Positions 48,339 through 60,205 of a DNA stretch of 64,000 bases are shown piece by piece. The stretch covers positions 1,488,001-1,552,000 of the forward strand of contig JAGMWG010000006.1 of the NCBI GenBank assembly GCA_020744225.1. Direction: 5' to 3'. The position numbers were made by a program, and so were the translations under genes. Under the pieces are notes generated by a model that saw nothing but the letters and a program-made list of their open reading frames with translations, ran no database searches and was not told the DNA's origin. Each line of letters starts with the position of its first letter. The first letter of the stretch is position 1. This DNA comes from Paraphoma chrysanthemicola (Eukaryota > Ascomycota > Dothideomycetes > Pleosporales > Phaeosphaeriaceae).

Positions 48339-48638
48339 TGTTAAGATAGTAGGCTTATAAAGACTAGAGTAGACTAGTTAATATATAAAAGGCTCTAAGA
48401 TTTATTTAAAAAGAATAAGCGTAGAGTAGAAGAGTAAGCTTAAGTACTTTAGAGTAGATTATCTATCTTATAATATTAAGTTAAATATAATAAGAGATAA
48501 ACTCTTATTATAATAGTCTATATACTAGTGTTAATAGCTTTAATAGCTCTTATTAGTGCTATTAGTAAAAGTAGTAGAAGTCTATTATATCTATTAATAG
48601 ACTGCTAAGAGTCTATTAATTACGTATTATATAGTATA
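48339..48638 (-). repeat. Gypsy LTR (H type), 3' three-quarters, minus orientation, cut by pogo copy 1
   Basis: Matches the reference LTR 32745-33145 in reverse from its end back to an internal TA dinucleotide. At that TA (48637-48638) pogo copy 1 begins. The missing first ~102 bp of the LTR are not on the other side of this pogo element but at 56635-56738, next to pogo copy 2. Confidence 0.9.
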
Positions 48639-50482
48639 ACGTGTTTCCTACCCGAGCGGGCACCCCAAGCGAGTCGGCAGCTCTTTCCCACTAACACGCC
48701 TGCGCAACAACGACGCGTAATGTCTTAACAACGCAACGCCCAAAAGCCCTACAATGAAGGAGATATATACCTTGCTATCTCTGATATTAAATTAAAGCGT
48801 ATACAGAGTGAGAAACGCGCTGCAGAGATCTACAACGTCTCTCGAACGACTATTCAAGCGCGACGCGCTGGACGACGCGCCCGAAGCGATTGCGAAGCGA
48901 ACTTGAAGCGCCTTACAAAGCTAGAAGAGGAGGTGATTCTATATAGTATACTTGACGCTAGTCTACGTGGAGTACCGCTAAAAAAGGCTCTTGTACGAGA
49001 TATGGCTGATAGACTGCTGAGAGAGCGGGGTGAGAAGCCTGTTGGCAAGCACTGGGTTGACAACTTTATTAAGCGAACACCTGAGCTTAAGAAGCGCTGG
49101 AGCCGTCTGTATGATTGCTAGCGAGCTGCCTGCGAGGACCCAGCGCTTATCTGGCTCTGGTTCGAGCTTGTTCAATCGATGAAGGCGAAGTATGGTATCT
49201 AAGATGAGGATACCTGGAACTTTGATGAGACTGGCTTCCTGATGGGCAAGATTACGTCTTAGCTCGTGGTAATAGGCTTAGATAAGCCTGGTAAAGCGAA
49301 GAAACTACAGCCTGGCGATCGCGAGTGGGTTACTCTAGTACAAGCTGTCGGCGCGACGGGGAAGCGTATCCTACCCTTCATCATCTTTGCTGGCAAGGTT
49401 CTTATCTCTACCTGGTTTGAGCTGGGTATACCACGCGACTGGATCATCCAAGTAAGCCCAAATGGCTGGACGAGCAACGATCTAGCGCTTGCCTGGCTTA
49501 AACACTTCGATGCGCATGCGAAGCCAGTTGGAGCGTGGAGATTGCTGATTATCGACGGCCACGAGAGCTACTGCTTACTTGAGTTCTAAGAGTACTGCAA
49601 GGAGAATAAGATAATTGCCCTCTGTATGCCTTCTCACTCATCGCATCTACTGCAGCCTCTTGACGTTGCCTGCTTCTCGCCGTTGAAGCGCAGCTACGGC
49701 GACGGCATCTCAGCCTTGGCGCGCAACTACATCTACTATATTAGCAAAGAAACCTTCCTACTAGCTTTTAAAGCTGCCTACGACCTTACATTTATAGCAG
49801 AGAACGCTTGCGCAGGGTTCTGAGGCGCTGGATTAGTTCTATTTGATCTAGAGACGGTGTTATCGAAGCTTGATGTGAGGTTGCGCACGCTAACTCTACC
49901 GCGGCGTGATGACGCTGCGTGGGAGGCGAGGACACCGCGCAACGCTAAAGAGCTAGAGGCCTAGACTACGCTTATTTGACAGAGGATGCAAAGGCGCCTA
50001 GGTTCCTTAGCAAGCTCTCTTGATGAGCAGGTATGATAGCTAAGTAAAGGCGCGCAACAAATAGCGTATAATATGGTGTTGCTGCAGGAGGAACAGGCGC
50101 GCATGAGAAGCGCAATTGAAGAGCTTACAAAGCGTAAGGGCTGTAAAAGACGGTATATACGAGTAGAGGAGACCTTAACAGTTGGCGAGGTATCAGACCT
50201 AATTACTGAGAAGGAGAGTGGTAGTCGTAAGGATAGCGAAACGCCTGCGAAGAGGGTGCGCGCTGAGAGGCACTGCGGGCGTTGCGGCGAAACTGGGCAC
50301 AATTCCCGCACTTGCAAGGTAGAAATAGAGGACCTAGATGATAGCGAAGAATCTGAGGTATAATATACTATCGCGTAAAGTATAAATTATTTATGTAGTG
50401 TTGCGCAGCGTTGTTGCGCAGGCGTGTTGGTGGGGAAGAGCTGCTGACTCGCTTGGGGTGCCCGCTCGGGTGGGAAACACGT
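48639..50482 (+). mobile_element. pogo/Fot-like DNA transposon, copy 1
   Basis: 1844 bp with long TIRs (~74 bp, beginning 'acgtgtttcctacccgagcg') and a TA on each side (48637-48638, 50483-50484), as for Tc1/mariner-pogo elements. It has the same length as copy 2 but the opposite orientation. It is moderately RIP-mutated, with C-to-T changes on the plus strand. Confidence 0.93.
48720..50362 (+). pseudogene. pogo/Fot-like transposase, copy 1, broken by RIP stops
   Basis: The frame runs from the ATG at 48720 to the stop at 50362 and is interrupted by about ten stops that are all C-to-T products (CAA, CAG, CGA to TAA, TAG, TGA), the first at codon 3. Visible in order: a psq/CENP-B-type helix-turn-helix region (KRIQSEKRAAEIYNV; KALVRDMADRLLRERGEKPV), the DDE core with NFDETGF, LLIIDGHES and HSSHLLQPLDVACFSPLKRS, and a C-terminal CCHC zinc knuckle CGRCGETGHNSRTC. 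By family it is a DDE endonuclease that moves the element. It is not functional as it stands. Confidence 0.9.
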
Positions 50483-51010
50483 TATTAAAGAGTTATTTAC
50501 TAGTATTAACTCTACTAATACTAATATTAAGTAGAGTAATACTAACAAAATAATTAAAGTAAGTAGTATAGATAGTATAGAACTTAAATTAACTAGTGTA
50601 AATAAATTAGTTACACGAAATAATACTCTATACATTTCTAAATTAGGTATTAATGTATTAAGCTTAAGCTTAATAACTAATAAGAGATATAGCTTATCTT
50701 TTAATAAAGATTAATACTATATATATATTTCTAATAGAACTATTCTTATAGAAAGTAATTATAAAGAAAGAGTTAGTGTTTTTAGTACTATTAGTACTTA
50801 ATCTTTTATTAATTTATCTAATTCTAAAAAAGTATTAACTAGTATTAGTAATACTATAGAAAAAGATATAGAAGATTCTAATAGTAATCTTAATATAATA
50901 GACTCTAGTCTAGAAGAATAAGATATTATTGTAGAAAACGCTATAGAATTAGACGATAATACTAGTTATAATAAAGACTCTTCTTTTATTATTTATAAAA
51001 GATAAAAGTA
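50483..51010 (+). mobile_element. Copia element J, protease/pre-integrase part, RIP-degraded
   Basis: Plus-strand sequence reading as a Copia pol segment: KELFTS near the start, then NTLYISKLGINVLSLSLI and SYKERVSVFST-like stretches, typical for the region between protease and integrase. Its beginning, up to and including the protease active-site motif, is at the far side of pogo copy 2 (58583 onward, minus strand). No integrase or reverse transcriptase follows that I can recognise. Confidence 0.7.
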
Positions 51011-52310
51011 ATAAATTATAGATTATATATTACTTCTTTAAGTTAATATATTATAATTCTTAGTATAAGATACTTTATAATTACTATATCTATAATAATA
51101 TTTAATAGAAGTAGTAAATACTATTTTATAATCTAAGTATAAATAAAAGAGAGAGATCTCTCTTTACTATATACTTTTACTTCTAAGCTTAATAAGCTAT
51201 ACTATAGTATTAAAATAATTCTAAAAACTATTACTTTTTATTTTAATAGAAATAAAATTCAAATTCTTTATATAAAATATATGTTTTAGTCTAATTTTAG
51301 ACTATAAATTAGCACTAAATTCTACTTATACTAAAATTAATCTCTAGATAAAGCTACCTAATAATTAATATATTTAATTATTATAATAGCGTATTAATAG
51401 TCTAGTATAATAATATCTTATTATATAGATAATTAACTAGCTTCTTTAAAAGATCTAGATTCTAGACTTATTCTAATAGGTATATATAATACCTAATATA
51501 ATAGAAAATAAATAGGTATATAATACCTAGTATAATAAAGAGTTAATTAGAAATAGTTATAATAACTACTCTAAGTATAATAAGAAATAGTTTGTTATAA
51601 ACTACTTATTAAAAGAATCTAAAAGTTAAATTTTAGATTCTATAATATAATTTATTATTACTAACTATATTATACTACTTATTATAGACTATAATAGTAT
51701 AGTCTAATTATAGTAATAATAAGAATTGTAAATAAGAATTCTTATTATAATTCTAATTATAATTATAACTATAATTTTTATTATTACTCTTATTATTATT
51801 ATATAATTAGGTTTTTATAATTTTCTAGTTTTAACTAAATTTATTTAACTAATAAAGTCTTTAAATTTAGGTATACTAGTAGCCTTTATTAGATTATCTA
51901 CTAGTATAGTACTAATATTTTCATATACTATATTTATTATATTACTTATTAAGAAGAAGTAAAGATTACTAATAACTAGTAATATACTAGATAAAAGAGA
52001 ATATAAAGAGTATATTACGTAATAGGTAATAGAAGATAAGAGTAAGTATAAAAAACAGTAGATAGTAGATAGTATTTCGTGTTCTAGGTACAGATAAAAG
52101 AGAGAGATCTCTCTTTACTATATACTTTAGTTTCTAAGCTTAGTAAGCTATACCGTAGTATTAAATTAATTCCAAAAACTATTACTTTTTATTCTAATAG
52201 AAAGAAATATAAATCCCTTATACAAAGTATATATTTTAGTCTAATTTTAGACTATAATTAATACTAAATTCTACTATACTAAAATTTATATAGTCTAAAA
52301 GTATATAAGA
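51011..52310. repeat. AT-rich region with duplicated ~200-bp segments
   Basis: Degraded DNA without an assignable gene. The segment around 51123-51330, with 'taaaagagagagatctctct', recurs at 52066-52300, and the neighbouring 51957-52378 recurs in shortened form at 61561-61795. These may be LTRs or solo LTRs of one family. A stretch near 51800-51880 resembles the start of a Copia gag on the minus strand. Confidence 0.45.
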
Positions 52311-55300
52311 TAAAACTCTTATAGTAGTAGTAATTTTAGATAGCTTATAAAAGATTTAAGTAATAAATCTTTATAAGTAATTATAGTTACCTACTTATAA
52401 TTACTAGACTAGATAGTCTTTAGCTTATCTTTTCTCTCTAACTTTATTATAATAAGCTAAGTTATAATCTTACTTATTATAAAGCTAGCTTTATTAAAGT
52501 TATAAATGTTCTTATTATAGATACTCTACTTAGTCTTTATCTTCTTTATAAGCTAAAACTAGTATTATATAAGAATAAAATCTTTATATAAAGCTCTCTA
52601 TCTATTATATACTTAGTTTTAACGTGTTATAAGTCTATCTAATTACTTAATAAAGTTATATAGCTAGTAGATACTAATATAACCTACGCTGCGTATAGCT
52701 AGTAGCTTATTAGCTATATTATATATAGCTACGTATATAGGTATAAACCTACGTTAATTAAGATTAAGTATATAGTATATAATTACCTTCTCTTCTAGCT
52801 AAGTAAGCTTCTTTAAGTTAGACTAGTAATTATATTAGATAGACTTACTAGTGCGTTAGTTATGTAGTATTAATTTAATAACGTTATACATAGCTATAGT
52901 ATAGCTAACAGCTTATATCTATAAGGTAGTAACTACTATAATAGTAAGCTAAATATCTAATTTATTTAAGAGTAATTAAGTAGTATAGTATAGAGCTATT
53001 ATACGTTAAGATAAAGAAGATACACAAAGTTAGTAGAGCTTATAACTTACTTATAAAATATATTAGTACTCTAAAAAGAGCTTATCTTACTATTAGATAA
53101 AGAGTTTATAAAAGTAAGTAATTTCTTAGCTTTAGCTCTAGTACTATTTATAAAAAAGTCTAAAAAAAGTCTTTACTTATATATTAACTACTAAGCTCTT
53201 AATACTATTATAAAGAAGAATAGATACTTATTACTATTAATCTAAGAGATACTTAATAATCTAAGTAAGACTAAATAGTTTACTAAGTTTAACGTAATAG
53301 TAGTCTTTTATAAGATCTATATTACTAAGAGTAATAAGTAGAAGATAGTCTTTAGAATATAGTTTAGGCTATTTAAGTAGCTAGTTATTTTATTTAGAAT
53401 AGCTAACTCTCTAAGTACTTTTTAGTACTATATTAACTAGACTCTTAGAGAGTACTTAGATAAGTTCTATTTAGTCTACCTTAATAACATACTTATTTAT
53501 ACTAATAGAAGCCTTAACTAGTACTAAGAATAAGTCTAAAAGATTCTTAGTAAGTTATAGAATATAGAACTATACGTAGATATTAAAAAGTGTAAGTTTA
53601 AGTTAAAGGTAACTAAGTACTTAGACTTTATTATTAACGTAGAAAAAAGTATTTATATAAACTTAGCTAAGATTAAAGTAATTAAGAAGTAGAAGCTACT
53701 AAGAATAGTTAAAAGTGTCTAATTCTTTCTTAGGTTTATAAATTTCTACTAAAGGTTTATTAAGAACTTTATATAAGTTATCTCTTTACTTATATATTTA
53801 ATAAGTAACGTTTTCTTTAGATAGAAAGCTAAGAAATAGTTAGCTTTTAATATACTTAAGAAAGCCTTTCTTATAGAGCTTAACTTTATAACGTTTAATT
53901 TTAAACGTAATATAGTACTTAAGTATAACTTATTAAGTTATACTATAGAAGAAGTATTATCTTAGTATAATAATAAAGAGATACTATAACTCTATACGTA
54001 TTTCTTAAAGAAGAATAATACTTATAAGTATAACTATAAGATCTATAATAAGAAACTACTAGTAGTTATCTAATACTTTAAGAAATAGAATACTAAACTA
54101 CGTTTAGTTAAGAGCTTTAAGATAATTATAGATTATAAGAACTTAGAGTACTTTATAAAACTAAGAATACTAAGTAAAAAGTAAGTTAGATAAGTAGTAC
54201 TAATAAGTTATTTTAATATAAAAATTCTATACTAACTAAGTAATTAAATAGTAAGAGTTAATACTTTATTAAGAAAAGAATAAGACTTACTAGTAAATAT
54301 AGATAATAAACGCCTCTAAAAACGTGTAGTCTAAGTTTTAAAGCCTACTACTTTATACTACTAAGAGACTATTAAGAATAAAGAATTCTAAATAAATAGC
54401 TAAGTTATATCTACTAAGATATAAGTAGAACTTATAGTATATAGACTTAAGATTACTAAAGAGTAATTAGAGTCTTAAAACTTAGTACATAAGCTATAAA
54501 CTAGAAGACTTATAGTAAAGCGCTATAATTAATAATTAATAATACTAAGTAGCTATTAAAGTAGTAATAGAATAAGAACGTAAGTTTTCTTCTAGTCTAA
54601 GAGTAAAGTATTTAATTATAGAATACTTAGTTAATAATAATAAATAGTTATTATATAGAAGCAGAAAATAGGTACTAAGTAGAAAATAGCTACGTACTAG
54701 AATTATTAAAGAGATCTATAACTCTCTTCTAACTAGCTATCTAAGTAGAGAGATTACATACTAAATAGTAGTCTAAGAGTTCTTCTAGCTAAGTATATTA
54801 GACTATATTAGATACTTTGTAAGAAATTACAACGTTTATAGAAGAACTAAACTCTAGAGAGAAAAAGTCTAGAGACTACTTAAACCTCTACTAATACCTA
54901 ATTAGCTATAAAAGAAAATCTCTATTAACTTTATTAAAGAACTACTAGAGAGTAAAGGTATAACATATCTTATAGTTATTACTAAGCTAGTTTTTAAATA
55001 ATAACTAATCTCTATCTTTATAAGTAGATAGAGAGAATAAGTATAAGATAGAGAAGATTATAAGTAAGTAGCTTAAGTATAGAAGTTATAGTTAGAAGCT
55101 GTACTATAATATAAAGTAGAAAGATTACTACTAAATATTCTTTAAGCCTACTAAGAGTTTAGAGAATACTATAGTATTAGATAGATAGAAAGACTATATA
55201 AAGAACTATTAAGATTATAATAACTATTTACTCTAAGAGTTCTAATAAATAATACTTATAGATAAGATAAGAAGAGAAGTAATATAATAAGCTAAAGCTT

Positions 55301-55400
55301 AATTACTAGTTTCTTTATAATATCTTAGTGTACTAAGAGATTTTAGCTAATTAATAAGTGTTTACCTAATATATAGATACTTCTAATTAGTTATAGTACT
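52311..55400 (+). mobile_element. Gypsy element L, pol region, RIP-degraded
   Basis: Plus-strand sequence of a second Gypsy lineage. Reverse transcriptase at ~53150-53700 (ancestral FDVIAAF-like and YLDDILIY-like boxes with RIP stops), RNase H at ~53800-54200, integrase at ~54690-55080. LTRs were not identified. Codons for Gln and Trp are stops throughout. Confidence 0.7.
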
Positions 55401-55489
55401 TAGAGTCTACGCTAGTATATATATTATCTTCTAAAGCCTATATAGCTCTTTTCTCTATTAAATATAATTACTAGTAGCTCTAAGTAATA

Positions 55490-56634
55490 GCTTCTTAAGC
55501 GTAGTTTCTTATAAATATACTTCTTTAGATAGTTCTAAGAATCTATCTTAGTTTTGTTATAGTAAGAGTATAAAGACGTTTATCTTTTTTCTAATTATAT
55601 TATACTTTTTACTTAGAGTATTTACTCTTCTATTATCTTTTCTAAAAGTATATATAATTTTAAATTAATATTATCTAAGTAGTAATAAGTATTATACTTA
55701 TCTTTAGTTAAGTTACTTTATAGTAGTAAAGTATATAAGATTTTTATAGTTAGTATATATAGTTAACTTAGAGTAACTTTCTACGTATACTCTCTAATAT
55801 TCTAGCGCGTATACTATTATAAGAAGTTCTTTATTATAAATATTATATTATTCTTCTACTAATAAGAACTTCTTTAAGTAGTAGACTATAAAGTACTACT
55901 TACTTCTTATTCTTATAGCGTAGCTCTACTTATTATAAGATTAGATATATCTATCTTAAATTATAGAAGTTTACTACTTTAAAATACTATAAGTACTAGC
56001 TTAGTAATATAAGCGTTCTTAAGCTTTTTAAATACTTCTTATTAGCTTTTACTCTATCTCTAAGTTTCTTTCTTTATTAACTTAGTTAATAGTATTATAA
56101 TCTTTATAAAGTCTTAAATTAATTATCTATTAAAGTTTATAAATTCTAAGAAGAACTAGATATTCTTAACTATTTTAGGTATTACCTATTTCTTAATTAT
56201 CTTAATCTTAGTTTTACTAATTTATACTCTATTAATTCTAATTATATATTTTAGAAACTTAACCTCTTTCTTATAAAACTTGTATTTCTCTAGCTTTAGT
56301 TCTAGAATATACTTTAAGTCTCTAGAGATCTTCTTTTACTTATTTCTTATATTCTTCTAAGTTTTCTAAGTAGATTAGAATATTATCTAAGTATATAATA
56401 GTAAATATATCTAAGTAGTTATATAAAGCGTTATTTACTAGCTCTTAATACGTTACTAGTATATTAGTTAGACTAAAGAGTATTATAGTATACTTATAGT
56501 GTTTATATCTTATTTAAAATACTATTTTCTATTCTTTACTTTTTTAATTCTAATAAGATTATATACTCTTCTAAGATCTAGCTTTATAAATATCTTTATA
56601 TATAATAACCTATTACGTAATTTCTATATATTAG
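55490..56634 (-). mobile_element. Gypsy reverse transcriptase/RNase H part of element D, minus strand
   Basis: Minus-strand continuation of a Gypsy reverse transcriptase from the block after PNIQEL through RNase H, colinear with 29673-30900. It begins exactly at an LTR start (56635), with 'attag' (56630-56634) as target duplication. The matching N-terminal half is at 33146-34926. The left limit is approximate. Confidence 0.7.
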
Positions 56635-56738
56635 TGTTATAACTATTACTAATATTAGTCTAGAAACTACTACGCTTTTAGACACTAGCTAATAATAATA
56701 GTTATTACTAATAGAAGAGTATAGAAACAAAATAACTA
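56635..56738 (+). repeat. Gypsy LTR (H type), first ~102 bp, cut by pogo copy 2
   Basis: Matches the first quarter of the reference LTR at 32745 up to the internal TA (56737-56738), where pogo copy 2 begins. The rest of this LTR is at 48339-48638 in reverse orientation. Confidence 0.9.
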
Positions 56739-58582
56739 ACGTGTTTCCCACCCGAGCGGGTACCCCAAGCGAGTCGGCAGCTCTTCCCTACCAACACGCC
56801 TGCGCAACAACGCTGCGCAACACTACATAAATAATTTATACTTTACGCGATAGTATATTATACCTTAGATTCTTCGCTATTATCTAGGTCCTCTATTTCT
56901 ACCTTGCAAGTGCGGGAATTGTGCCTAGTTTCGCCGCAACGCCCGCAGTGCCTCTTAGCGCGCACCCTCTTCGCAGGCGTTTCGCTATCCTTACGACTAC
57001 TACTCTCCTTCTCAGTAATTAGGTCTGATACCTCGCCAACTGTTAAGGTCTCCTCTACTCGTATATACTGTCTTTTACGGCCCTTGCGCTTTGTAAGCTC
57101 TTTAATTGCGCTTCTCATGCGCGCCTGTTCCTTCTGCAGCAACACTATATTATGCGCTATTTGTTGCGCGCCTTTACTTAGCTGTCGTACCTGCTCGTTA
57201 AGGGAGCTTGCTGAGGAACCTGGGCGCCTTTGCATCTTCTGTTGAATAAGCGTAGTCTGGGCCTCTAGCTCTTTGGCGTTGCGCGGTGTCCTCGCCTCCC
57301 ACGCGGCGTTGTTACGCCGCGGTGGAGTTGGCGTGCGCAACCTTACATTAAGCTTCGATAACACCGTCTCTGGATTAAATGGAACTAATCTAGCGCCTCG
57401 GAACCCTGTGCGAGCGTTCTCTGCTGTAAATGTAAGGTCGTAGGCAGCTTTAAAAGCTGGTAGGAAGGTTTCTTTGCTAATATGGTAGATGTGGTTGCGC
57501 GCTAAGGCTGAGATGCCGTCGCTGTAGCTGCGCTTTAACGGTGAGAAGTAGGCGACGTTAAGAGGCTGCAGTAGATGCGATGAGTGAGGAGGTATACAGA
57601 GGGCAATTATCTTGTTCTTCTTGCAGTACTCTTGGAACTTAAGTGAGCAGTGGCTCTCGTGGCTGTTGATAATTAGCAATCTCCACGCTCTAACTGGCTT
57701 CGCATGCGCATCGAAGTGTTTAAGCTAGGTAAGCGCTAGATCGTTGCTTGTCTAGCTATTTGGGCTTACTTGGATGATCTAGTCGCGTGGTATACCCAGC
57801 TCAAACTAGGTAGAGATAAGAACCTTGCTAGCAAAGATGATGAAGGGTGGGATACGCTTCCCTGTCGCGCTGACAGCTTGTACTAGGGTAACCTACTTGC
57901 GATCGCTAGGCTGTAGTTTCTTCGCTTTACTAGGCTTATCTGAGCCTGTTACTACGAGCTGAGACGTAATCTTGCCTATTAGGAAGCTAGTCTTATTAAA
58001 GTTCTAGGTATTCTTATCTTGGATACTATACTTCGCCTTTATTGATTGAACAAGCTCGAACTAGGGCTGGATAAGCGCTGGGTCCTCGCAGGCAGCTCGC
58101 TGGCGATTATACGGACGGCTCTAGCGCTTCTTAAGCTTAGGTGTTCGCTTAATGAAGTTGTTAACCCAGTGCTTGCTAACAGGCTTCTCACCCCGCTCTC
58201 TTAGCAGTCTATTAGCTATATCTCGTACAAGAGCCTTTTTTAGCGGTACTCCACGTAGACTAGCGTCAAGTATACTATGTAGAATCACCTCCTCTTCTAG
58301 CTTTGTAAGGCGCTTTGAGTTCGCTTCGCAATCGCTTCGGGCGCGTCGTCCAGCGCGTCGCGCTTGGATAGTCGTTTGAGGGACGTTGTAGATCTCTGCA
58401 GCGCGTTTCTCACTCTGTATACGCTTTAATTTAATATTAGAGATAGTAAGGTATATATCTCCTTTATTGTAGGGCTTTTGGGCGTTGCGTTGTTGAGACA
58501 TTACGCGTCGTTGTTGCGCAGGCGTGTTGGTGGGGAAGAGCTGCCGACTCGCTTGGGGTGCCCGCTCGGGTGGGAAACACGT
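56739..58582 (-). mobile_element. pogo/Fot-like DNA transposon, copy 2
   Basis: 1844 bp, the same length and TIRs as copy 1 but inverted; TA on both sides (56737-56738 and 58583-58584). RIP changes here are C-to-T on the plus strand of the window, which is the non-coding strand of this copy. Confidence 0.93.
56858..58501 (-). pseudogene. pogo/Fot-like transposase, copy 2, broken by RIP
   Basis: The frame starts at the ATG at 58501 (MSQQRNAQKPYNKGDIYLTI) and ends at 56858. Its last 273 codons are one open stretch. Upstream, Trp codons have become stops, and in the catalytic region Asp, Glu and Gly have become Asn, Lys and Ser (NFNKTSF where copy 1 has NFDETGF), so a catalytic acid is lost as well. 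The C-terminal zinc knuckle CGRCGETRHNSRTC is present with Gly to Arg. Confidence 0.9.
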
Positions 58583-59560
58583 TATAGTAAATATATAGAG
58601 TAGTACTAGAATATAAAACAAAGTCTATAATATTATTATTATAAGACTTATTATTAGAGTTACTTATAGTAGAGATTAAAATAGTTTCTACTTTATTATT
58701 ACTAACTTATTTCGGTCTTTTTTTGGAATATTTCTTATAATAAGTAAATTCTAAGTATTCTTATAGTTTACAATAATTATAAACTTTATTATTTTTAGTA
58801 TTATTATAACTTTTATTAGTAGTAGTAGTATTAATACTATTAGCTTTAGACTTATTAGTCTTTTTAGCTTTAGTAAGTATAGGTATTTCTATATTACTAT
58901 TATTATTACTATTATTATTATTTTTATTATAACTCTTATAGTTTATATAAGTATAATTATTATTAGATTTATTATTAGACTTTAATTGTCTATTTTTATC
59001 TAATTATTAATTTATGTTATTATCTATTATAATATTAGATTACTATTCTAACCTAATACTCTAACTAATTATAGTAATAATAGTATTATAATCTTTATTT
59101 AGATTATTAAGTAATAGTACTACTATAAATTTGTTAGGTAATACTATATCTTTAAATTTTATTTAATTTAAGATTTTTCTAAAGTTATATATATATAACT
59201 CTAAGTTAATTTTATTATTACTTAGAGTATTATTAATTAACTCTTTAGAAAGAATATAATTACTACTAAAACCTTGTAATACATATAGATTTATTTAAGT
59301 TTATTCTAAAATATAGGTACTAGTAATATTATACGTTTATAGTAAAGACTTATCTTCTAGAGCTAATTTTACTATAGTAAAAGCCTTTTTAATTTATTAT
59401 ACAAGTTCTAAATTATTACCTAAATTAGCTAGATTAGTAACTATATTTAAGTCTTTTTAGTTAATATTTAGCTTATACGTATATTCTAAATATTATAATT
59501 ACTAGATTCTTTAAACTTAGGTATTTTATAGCTTAAAAAGAGATTAGCTATTTTAATAAA
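58583..59560 (-). mobile_element. Copia element J, gag and start of protease, RIP-degraded
   Basis: Minus-strand gag-like sequence with an Asn/Ser-rich linker and a decayed zinc-knuckle region (around 58690-58790), running into a protease active-site region (decayed DSG motif) that is cut by pogo copy 2 at 58583. The rest of the protease is at 50483, plus strand. Confidence 0.65.
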
Positions 59561-59614
59561 CTTATATATATAAAGTTTATTTATAGAAAAATATAGCTTA
59601 TTTTCTACTAGATT

Positions 59615-60205
59615 ACTTATTATTTTCTTATTATTTTCTTATTATTTTCTTATTATTTTCTTATTATTTTCTTATTATTTTCTTATTATTTTCTTATTAT
59701 TTTCTTATTATTTTCTTATTATTTTCGTATTATTTTCTTATTATTTTCTTATTATTTTCTTATTATTTTCTTATTATTTTCTTATTATTATTTTCTTATT
59801 ATTTTCTTATTATTTCTTATTATTTTTCTTATTATTTCTTATTATTTTCTTATTATTTTCTTATTATTTTCTTATTATTTTCTTATTATTTTCTTATTAT
59901 TTTCTTATTATTTTCTTATTAATTTTCTTATTATTTTCTTATTATTTTCTTATTATTTTCTTATTATTTTCTTATTATTTTCTTATTATTTCTTATATTT
60001 CTTATTATTTTCTTATTATTTTCCTTTTTTATTTTCTTATTATTTTCTTTATTTTCTTATTTTTCTTATTATTTTCTTATTATTATTTTCTTATTATTTT
60101 CTTATTATTTTCTTATTTTTTCTTATTATTTCTTATTATTATTTCTTATTATATTCTTATTATTTTCTTATTATTTTCTTATTATTTTCTTATTATTTTC
60201 TTATT
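59615..60205. repeat. Tandem repeat, 11-bp unit (cttattatttt)n
   Basis: About 590 bp, roughly 50 units of 'cttattatttt', with occasional units of other lengths and single substitutions. It lies inside the degraded island, upstream of the Copia gag. Confidence 0.95.

Noticed and set aside
59615..60205. CRISPR-like array
   Set aside because: Units are contiguous 11-mers without unique spacers: a simple satellite in a eukaryotic genome.
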